This document shows, one piece after another, positions 56,928 through 64,000 of a DNA stretch of 64,000 nucleotides. The position numbers and the translations under genes are program-made. Origin of the DNA: Epichloe hybrida (Eukaryota; Ascomycota; Sordariomycetes; Hypocreales; Clavicipitaceae). A model generated the notes under the pieces. It searched no databases, was not told where the DNA came from, and saw only the letters and a program-made list of their open reading frames with translations. The stretch lies in contig JAFEKR010000012.1 in the NCBI GenBank assembly GCA_019022495.1, positions 434,001 to 498,000 of the forward strand, given 5' to 3'. The first letter of the stretch is position 1. Each line of letters begins with the position of its first letter.

Positions 56928-59041
56928 ATGGCGAATGCCATGGGCTGGCATAAGCCCGACAATGTCGCTGGCTCGTCAGCACCGGCCATCATGGTTGGTC
57001 TCTTTGTCGCTTCTGGCGGCTTGCTGTTTGGCTATGATACTGGGTAAGCAATACTCACTCGCTTTTGCGTCATCATAAGCCACGGTGAAATGGGAATGGG
57101 AACGAAAATCATGCTGTGGAGGAATGAGTTTGCAAACATGACGAAACGGAAATCCTTGGCGCAATCTTTGCACGGGAGTTATGATGAGATGACTCAAACC
57201 CCCCCCCCCCCCCCCAAACGTAACAGCTACGCTGTCAACCTGGCTTGGTCAGGGCTACTCGCAGTGAAGGACGATCAGTGCGGTGTTTACTGTTCACACA
57301 AGAATCGTGGGTTTGCTAACTTGCGTCCTCAATCATAGTGCGATAAATGGCATTCTTGCCATGCCAGAGTTCAAGACGCGGTTCGGCGCCAACTGTCGCC
57401 CTACAATACCATACGAAACCTCCACACAAATTTGCCCCAAAGACGCGTCCCTGATCGTCGCGATACTTAGTGCCGGAACAGCCGTTGGGGCACTCCTATC
57501 CGCTCCAGCTGGAGACACGCTGGGTCGGAGGATAACGCTCCTTATCGCTGTAGGTGTATTTTGCATCGGCGCTATCTGCCAAGTATGCGCCAATGCCATT
57601 CCATTGCTTCTCGTTGGCAGGTACGAAAACACTTTCTTGTTATAAATTTGTTGTTGTCTAATTCAATTCTTTAACATTCGGTATCTTCTTGAACCCGTAC
57701 TTACCGGCAAACAGGGCATTAGCAGGTGTGGGTGTCGGAGCAATCTCAGTGTTAGTGCCATTGTATCAATCTGAAATGGCACCCAAGTGGATTCGTGGAA
57801 CACTGGTTTGTGCCTATCAACTATCAATCACCATCGGCTTATTGTCTGCCTCCGTCATAAACATTATCACGTCAAAGCTTGAGAACTCATCAGCATTCCG
57901 CGTACCGCTCGGTCTGCAGGTCATTCCGGCCGTCATTCTCACCGCTGGTCTTCTGGTCCTTCCCGAAACACCTCGTTTCCTCGTCAAGAAGGGTAAGAAT
58001 GAGGCTGCTGGTTTGTCTTTGAGTCGATTACGGCGCCTTGATATCACCCATCCGGCCCTCATTGAAGAACTGCATGAAATTATTGCGAACCACCAGTACG
58101 AACTCTCTCTGGGCCCGTCATCGTATAAGGACGTCTTCTTTGGATCTCCTCACCTTGGCCGTCGAATATTCACTGGATGTGGTCTCCAGATGCTGCAACA
58201 ACTGACCGGGATCAACTTCATCATGTATTACAGCACTACGTTCTTCAACGGTGTCGGTGTCAACAGTCCGTACACGAAGTCGACCATCATCAATGTTATC
58301 AATGTCGTCTCCACAGTTCCCGGTTTGCTCATTATTGAGTCATGGGGACGTCGAAGACTGCTCATAACCGGCGCTCTGGGTATGGCCACCTGTCAGCTTC
58401 TGATGGCCTCCTTCACCACGGTTGCTGGTGATGATTTACGTAATGTCAAAGAAACCATTCTTGTCGTTTTTTGCAGCTTGAATATCTTTTTCTTTGCCGC
58501 ATCTTGGGGACCAGTTGTCTGGGTCGTCACGTCCGAGATATACCCCCTCAAAGTACGAGCCAAGTCCATGTCCCTTTCCACCGCCTCGAACTGGATCCTC
58601 AACTTTGGAATCGCCTACGCCACTCCATTCATGGTCGAGTCTGGTCCTGGTTCCGCAAGCTTTGGCCCGAAGATATTTTTCATCTGGGGAGCCTTTTGCA
58701 TTCTTGCCTTTTTCTTCGTGTGGTGCATGGTGTATGAGACAAGCAAAATCAGTCTCGAGCAGATTGACGAGATGTACGAGCGTGTCAATCATGCGTGGAA
58801 TAGCAAGGGCTTTCAACCAAGCTGGAGCTTCCAGCAGATTTTGGACCAAGGCTGGTCACCGAGTGGTATTCCAGAAAATGAACTTCAAACTACAGTGTCG
58901 CAGACGAGTGCAGACACGACGCTTGGCGATTCCAGCTCGTCCACTATTACTATACATCACGACGACGAGCCCCAGGCAGGGCATCGATCATCCAACGATG
59001 AAAAGACTATAACCATGGCGAATGTTGATTTCAGTTATTGA
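56928..59041 (+). CDS. MFS glucose/monosaccharide transporter (RCO-3/high-affinity type)
   Basis: Plasma-membrane sugar:proton symporter of the MFS sugar-porter family. Three exons (56928..57043, 57339..57620, 57715..59041; both junctions phase 2) give 574 aa. The N-terminus MANAMGWHKPDNVAGSSAPA leads into span 1 (MVGLFVASGGLLFGYDTGAI), very close to the Neurospora RCO-3 glucose sensor/transporter group. Sugar-porter signatures: DTLGRR after span 2, QSEMAPKWIRGTLVCAYQL after span 4, LPETPRFLVKKGK before the central loop, QQLTGINFIMYYST in span 7, WGRRRLL, and VYETSKISLEQIDEMYE after span 12. Twelve spans are expected. The tail is Ser/Thr/Asp-rich, moderately long. The 295-nt first intron carries a 19-nt C run and ends with a TTTGCTAAC branch site. 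Whether it transports or senses glucose is open. Confidence 0.92.
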
Positions 59042-59539
59042 GCGATATACCCTCCTTTTTGCAACAGATGTGCAAACATGTTGCAAAAAAAAAAATACCT
59101 TAGCGCACTTGTACATCCCGGTTGGAAAAGGGCTCGGAATGGGGACTTTTTGGATATGACACTATGACCTGTAGCTTTTGTTCTTTATCAGCGATGGAGT
59201 TTGGACTTTGGATTCCTTCTTCCTCGGTATTCTTGGGTTGGACAGCAGCATTTACTAGTCGGTCGTGGGCACGTTAGGCTACCCGATTGAAAATAGTAAG
59301 AAGCGATGAAATTTATTTCAGTTACATTTAATTCCCATTGACGATGATCCTGAACTTGGAATCCGTCCAACTCTCAGACATCATTGAGCTCAAGGAAGAA
59401 CTCCAGGGTGTTATCAATCAGGGGAGCAGATGGTGTGCTTGGGCGTCAACCCTTGATGAAACAAATTAGCAGCTCACCGTTCAGCGATTCCAACGGCGAA
59501 TCAACTCGTGCAGCGAGCAGGTCCTCCTCTCGTTGCGCC
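59042..59539. other. Intergenic before tRNA-Tyr
   Basis: Transporter 3' side; AT-rich, an A run near 59082. No gene seen. Confidence 0.45.
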
Positions 59540-59626
59540 CTCCGGGTAGTCTAGTTGGTTTATGGCGTCTGACTGTAACGGAACAGCTCAATCAGAATGT
59601 CGCGTGTTCGAATCACGCCCTGGAGA
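59540..59626 (+). tRNA. tRNA-Tyr(GTA) with a 12-nt intron
   Basis: A complete cloverleaf is visible: acceptor CTCCGGG/CCTGGAG with discriminator A, D arm GTC...GGC, anticodon stem TCTGA/TCAGA, T arm GCGTG-TTCGAAT-CACGC. The loop CTGTAA-A contains anticodon GTA and is interrupted after position 37 by a 12-nt intron (59579..59590). Eukaryotic tRNA-Tyr genes nearly always carry an intron here. Mature length 75 nt. Confidence 0.93.
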
Positions 59627-60158
59627 CATTTATTTTTTGTAGCCGGGTGATTTCCCCCGCCCACAGCGAAGACAAGCCAGCTTACTTGTTCTCATTCGTC
59701 CTGTTTTCTTTTCCATTTCCTTTTCTGGGTGCTTCGAGTATTTTCACATCAAGTCTGTACCAAGTTCGTGGTATATAGCATGTTCTCCTTACAGAATACC
59801 CGCGGTTTTGCGCATTTAGAGGTCCATCTGATAATGGTGTCGCCATGCGACTCTGCGGATTGCGGTTGCAGGAATTGATGCAAATTCAAGTCAGGGGTTC
59901 AAAGCCCGTCCTATCGTCCTATTAGTCGGCAACGTGCCTAGGCCCCACCTGTCATCCACAGTCAAGTACCTGCGTGGGCAGCCAGTTCCATCGCCTCCGC
60001 GTCAACCGCTTCACATCCCAATATCATCACGGCCTCTCCACCAGTCGCGGATACCTTCAGTCGACATGACCTGAACTCAATTGCGAACATATTTCGACAC
60101 TCCCTCATCCCGGCGAGCATCCCGGCGAGGAGGAATCTCGCCTCTGGCCTGGACCACC
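59627..60158. other. Intergenic, GUP1 promoter
   Basis: No gene seen; a T-rich stretch follows the tRNA (likely Pol III terminator, TTTATTTTTTG), then the GUP1 leader. Confidence 0.45.
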
Positions 60159-62234
60159 ATGGGCGTCCTCTCTTTCTTCCGCGAGGTCTATGACCTCGAT
60201 ACTCTCGACACCCGCTTCATGACTTCTTCCTCCACTCCCTACCGAACTGTCATTGACACCCGAAACAACCGCGATGCCATCAAGGAAGCCGCCGATAAGG
60301 CGCAGACTCGGGCCCCGCCGTCCAAGTGGAAGACGCCCGAGTATATTATGTACTTGCTAGTGGTGGCGTGCGCGGTGCCTTGCATGTTTTGGACGGCATA
60401 CAGTGTCTCGAGGCGTATGTAGTGCCTGTTGAACAAGCCCATAACTATGCTGGAGAATGAAGCGTCACCAAACTGACGAGATTCGCTGGCACATAGCTTC
60501 CGACCCGCGTTACCCTAAATACGAGCGATTTCTCTCTGAAGGCTGGGTTCCTGGTCGCAAGATCGATGTTTCCGACGCGCAATATCACACCTTTCGAAGC
60601 AACCTTCCTTACATGGCTGCCCTACTAGTTTTACATCCTTTGCTTCGAAGAGCCTGGAACGCCGTATTCAAGCCTGAAGATAAGAGAGGGAAAAGTGGTT
60701 CTGCACGATTAGAACAACGAGTCTCTTTCGATTTCGTATTCGCCGTGCTGTTTCTGATTATCCTTCACGGCATCTCGGCGTTCAAGGTTCTCACAATCTT
60801 GTACATCAATTTCCAAATCGGGAGACAGCTGCCGCGCAAGTATATACCCGTTGCTACCTGGGTCTTCAACATTTCGACCCTTTTTGCCAACGAGTTGTGC
60901 GACGGATATCATCTGCGCAATATTGCGAGCCACGTCTCTCCGCCAGTCAGGACAAAGGCATCTGGAGAGCTGACGGACTCCCCGTTGATGCTAACAGGTG
61001 CCTGGCTCGACAGCTTCGGGGGCATCCACTCGAGGTGGGAGGTGCTCTTCAACATCACCATCTTACGATTGATCAGCTACAATATGGACTACTACTGGAG
61101 TATTGACAGGAAGAGCGCCGATTCGTTGGAGGTAAGCGGTGGGCGGAACAACCTGTCCTTGAGCCGTCTCGCTAATGAACACAAGAAGAAACAACTGGAC
61201 CCGGCTAATCTGTCTGAGCGCGATCGTGTGACGATATCCGCCGATCCAGCCGAGTACTCGTTCCGAAACTTGGTCGCCTATGCCGTCTATGCGCCACTGT
61301 ATCTGACCGGACCGATCCTCACGTTCAACGACTACATTTCACAGCAAAAGTTTAGAGCTGCTAGCATCGAGAAACCGCGCACGATTCGATACGGCATTCG
61401 GTTCCTGCTTGTTTTGCTCGCCATGGAGCTTGTCCTGCACTTTGACTATGTTGGTGCTATCAGCAAGGCCAGCCCGGTCTGGGGAGACTACACGGCTGCC
61501 CAACTCAGCTTGTTGTCCTACTTCAACCTCCACATCATCTGGCTGAAGCTGCTGCTACCCTGGCGTCTCTTCCGCCTTTGGGCGCTCGTTGACGGGATCG
61601 ACCCGCCGGAGAACATGGTCCGCTGCGTCAGCAACAACTACAGCACGCAACTGTTCTGGCGAGCATGGCATCGCTCCTACAACCGATGGCTCGTCCGCTA
61701 TCTATTCGTCCCGCTGGGCGGTTCATCGTTTCGCGGTTGGGCGGCAGCAGCCCGGTCGACATTCACCTACCTGGCCGTGTTTACCTTTGTGGCCCTTTGG
61801 CATGATATCCAGCTGCGACTACTGATCTGGGGTTGGTTGATTGTCTTGTTCATGGTTCCCGAGTGGACCGCAGCCTACCTGTTCCCAAAGAGAAATTGGG
61901 AGAGCCGACCCACAGAGTACCGCATGTTGTGCTGTGTAGGTGCCGTTGCGAACGTTCTCATGATGATGGCGGCAAACCTGGTTGGGTTTGCAGTTGGATT
62001 GGACGGGCTACAGAGTATTGTTGCAGGCATTTTGCACGAGTGGTCAGGTGAGTTTCATCCCCCTCCCCCTTTCTTGCGTCGTGATCAAGCCAGTCTGGAA
62101 GCAACGGTGCCTAACCTACAATGATAGGCTTCATCTTCTTGATAGTCGCGTGTTCATGTCTCTTTGTTGGCATTCAAATCATGTTTGAGATTCGAGAATC
62201 AGAAAAGCGCAAAGGGGCGACCATAAAATGCTAA
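60159..62234 (+). CDS. gup1: Glycerol uptake protein 1 (MBOAT acyltransferase, GPI-anchor remodelling)
   Basis: ER membrane-bound O-acyltransferase; in yeast Gup1 adds C26 fatty acid to GPI anchors and affects glycerol uptake and wall integrity. Three exons (60159..60414, 60497..62047, 62128..62234; both junctions phase 1) give 637 aa. The first splice creates VSRPSDPRYPKYERFLSEGW, conserved in the family; the second creates HEWSGFIFLIVACSCL, so the last span and the basic tail come from exon 3. Start MGVLSFFREVYDLDTLDTRF. The DGWxPGRKxDxSDAQY-type luminal motif is present as SEGWVPGRKIDVSDAQY. MBOAT residues: a region with FWRAWHRSYNRWLVRYLF (HRS-type) and the invariant His in FTFVALWHDIQLRLLIWG. 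About ten membrane spans. Family length and order are normal. Confidence 0.94.
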
Positions 62235-62412
62235 GGGTGAATATTGTATGCATGCATGCATGTATGCACATGAGCTGTATAATTGATACTTGGCTGTGAT
62301 TTTGTTGGCCGTGAATGATGAAAAGCGTCCACCAACCGAATTCGCACCCTCGCTATGCTAATCCAAAAAAAAAAAAAAAGGGGGGGGGAGTCCCAGGTGT
62401 ATGTATCATGTA

Positions 62413-62844
62413 TCATGTACGGGGAGGTAATCTAGTGTGTGGCCTACGGGGGAACGTGTCGAGGAGGGGCTGGCCGCCGAGGGAGTACGAGAGGGTGTGG
62501 ACGGATGCGAGAGGAAGTAGAAGCCGAGGGAGGCCCCGGTATGTGAGGACGGTCTCGCAGCCGCCAAGGGGGGTGTTTGCGCACGTGTAGCCGATGAAGA
62601 AGAAGAGGGGTGTGAATATGTAGAGGGACGGATTTGTTGAGTTTTTAGCTTTTATATAGACACATATATAGGGGTTGTGAATATGTAGAGAGATAGAGAG
62701 AAAGAGAGAGAGATTTTTCACGTACAATGAGGGCCCGGCACGCAAATAGGATGGATGCATGGCGGGAGAAGCCATGATGTTTCGAACCGGTGAGACGGGG
62801 TCCCAGAGGTGGGCGCCGAAGGAGAAGACGCCCTTGGAGGCCAT
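62413..62844 (-). CDS. Small putative membrane protein, 143 aa (model uncertain)
   Basis: Not recognised. The ORF starts in a good context (CCAAAATGG) with MASKGVFSFGAHLWDPVSPV and ends SLGGQPLLDTF-PRRPHTRLPPRT. Both ends look like genuine protein; FFFIGYTCANTPLGG gives a short hydrophobic segment. The middle (about residues 40-72) reads poorly and coincides with a direct repeat of about 19 bp (62607-62625 and 62671-62690) and a Pol II TATA-like sequence. A donor (GTACGTG) lies just before this segment, but no acceptor that keeps the downstream frame was found. Either the repeat copy is an insertion or an intron was missed. It lies convergent with GUP1, 178 bp from its stop. Confidence 0.4.
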   Translation of the reverse strand: MASKGVFSFGAHLWDPVSPVRNIMASPAMHPSYLRAGPSLYVKNLSLFLSISLHIHNPYICVYIKAKNSTNPSLYIFTPLFFFIGYTCANTPLGGCETVLTYRGLPRLLLPLASVHTLSYSLGGQPLLDTFPRRPHTRLPPRT

Positions 62845-63459
62845 TTTGGAAGTTTATGGGCGCTGCGGTTTTGCGGGATGAAGAAGGGAGGACGGGGGAC
62901 GGAAGGAGTCAAAGGGATTTTTGCTTCCATTTTGCTTCTACAGGGAACTGTTTTGTTCGTTGATGGGCTTTTGACCCCATCTTCATCGTCGGTTCCGCTG
63001 CCGAGCCGGCCGGAATACATGGGAGACGCAGTCATGATTGGCCGACCGGGGCCCGGGGGGGGGTTCGATTGGTGCATTCGGGAGCCCGCGGCACGGAGTG
63101 GGACGGCGCGGGTGATTTAATTGGTAGGAATGGGCCGCCGCGAAATTGTTAGTTCATTCTGATTGGGATGGTGTGGATTTGCAAAGTCGGCAGCCGTTCC
63201 GCGGTTTTTGATTGGTTCGTGGAGAACATCTACATCTTCCTTGACGAGGAATTATTGAGTCCGTTGGAGCAATTTCACAAGGCGACGAGATACATAGATC
63301 CGTCCAATGGCAAGCGTATCCTCCGAGTCAAAACTACCAAGATGCCCGGGACAGAGAGCAAGCCAGCTTAGAGCGCACGCTTGCAGGTCATGACATGTTT
63401 CTTTTGACTTGTCTGTTTATTCATCATTGTATCTTCTTACTAGCTTGAACCACCATGGC
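62845..63459. other. Intergenic between two minus-strand small genes
   Basis: No supported gene. A 67-codon plus-strand ORF (63168..63371) reads plausibly but has no domain or context to support it. G/C homopolymer near 63053. Confidence 0.4.
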
Positions 63460-63950
63460 TCACGTGCCGGGGCACTTGTTGCAATCGTAAGGAAGGGGAA
63501 ACTGAAGGCAAGTACCCCTCTCACATTCGGCCTCGCAGGCAGGCTTTCCCCTGTACCCCTCGCCGCAACTAACAGACACGATTTAGCTCTTCTGTTGTGA
63601 ATCCCGTGATGCATTCATGCCGACTCGCACTCGTCGTACACAGTCGTAGAAACCTACCTTGACTCCGAGGAACCATCGCAGATGCAAAAGGTATCATAGT
63701 ATTTCTCGCTGTCCTTGACGAGCGTGCACTGTCCTCCCTCGCAGTTCTTCTTGCACACATCAATGTCACTGAATTTTCCGTTGAAACATCTCCCGGCACT
63801 GAAAAAAAAAAAAACTGCGTCAGTAGGAGTTGGAGTGGGAGTTGGGCAACTTCTGCGGGGGACGTACGCGGCAGAGGTATCGGCCTCGATTGGCGTAGCC
63901 AGCCCCGAGCCAGCAAGGGCGACAAAGGCGAAGATGGAAGTCAGCTGCAT
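63460..63950 (-). CDS. Secreted protein with two tandem six-cysteine modules, 110 aa
   Basis: Three exons on the minus strand, 63868..63950, 63658..63798 and 63460..63568, join in phase 2 at both junctions (GTACGT...TTTCAG; GTAGGT...TGTTAG) to give 110 aa. The start MQLTSIFAFVALAGSGLATP is a signal peptide. Module 1, from GRCFNGKFSDIDVC, has spacing C-x10-C-x3-C-x4-C-x13-C-x1-C; module 2, beginning SCGEGYRGKPAC, has C-x9-C-x3-C-x4-C-x8-C-x2-C and ends at KCPGT. Read without the second splice, the protein stops after module 1 (75 aa), so intron retention would give a one-module form. The CxxxC and near-terminal CxC or CxxC pairs recall CS-alpha-beta defensin-like folds, though the four-residue third spacing is short for that. 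No known family assigned; extracellular, effector- or antimicrobial-like role is inference. Confidence 0.7.
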
Positions 63951-64000
63951 GATGATGTGTATAGTTTGAGATGAAGTTTCTCGTCGTCTCGAAACAAGAG

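Noticed and set aside
63168..63371. 67-codon plus-strand ORF (starts MVWICKVGSRS)
   Set aside because: Composition is plausible but it has no domain, splice evidence, promoter element or context; could be chance.

Overview
This window is a filamentous ascomycete chromosome, most likely Sordariomycetes and probably Hypocreales. Genes carry short introns (about 48-300 nt, one of 689 nt) with GT...AG ends and CTAAC/CTGAC-like branch sites. Both tRNA genes have eukaryotic anticodon-loop introns. Recognisable products match ascomycete families: xylitol dehydrogenase, eS30, CFT1, TAF1, an RlmA-type MADS factor, a cytochrome b5-fused fumarate reductase, an RCO-3-like glucose transporter and GUP1. 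There are no operons, CRISPR arrays or prophages. Gene models below were assembled by hand, joining exons where donor, acceptor and reading phase agree.

Layout. 0-12 kb: D-xylulose reductase, a 110-aa unknown protein, tRNA-Leu(CAG), an 853-aa low-complexity protein with a Cys-rich tail, and a PAF-acetylhydrolase-like lipase, with large intergenic regions carrying a perfect hairpin and a 57-bp tandem repeat. 12-19 kb: ribosomal protein eS30, the exon-junction protein Y14, and RTC1/WDR24 of the SEA/GATOR2 complex. 19.5-21.2 kb: two small secreted-protein genes, the first with a 22-bp tandem repeat upstream of its TATA box. 21-32 kb: CFT1/CPSF160 and a lysosomal cobalamin transporter-like LMBR1 protein, divergently transcribed; a NoCut/ANCHR-like protein and an APH-fold kinase-like protein, also divergent. 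35-41 kb: a Gly/Ser-rich GPI-anchor-like surface protein and TAF1, whose third intron holds a long lysine/arginine/glutamate-rich ORF. 41-52 kb: a split-frame small gene, the RlmA-like factor, a FAS1-domain protein and the fumarate reductase. 52-57 kb: a 5-kb region without recognisable genes. 57-64 kb: glucose transporter, tRNA-Tyr(GTA), GUP1, a small putative membrane protein, and a secreted protein that resolves, after splicing, into two tandem six-cysteine modules.

Most genes are unrelated housekeeping genes (RNA processing, transcription, translation, nutrient sensing), with no sign of a biosynthetic cluster. The points of most interest are the 12-cysteine secreted protein at the right edge, the ORF inside a TAF1 intron, the repeat-bearing promoter at 19.2 kb, and an intergenic 9-mer (TACGGAGTA) that is far commoner than chance and crowds the 53-56 kb gene-poor stretch.
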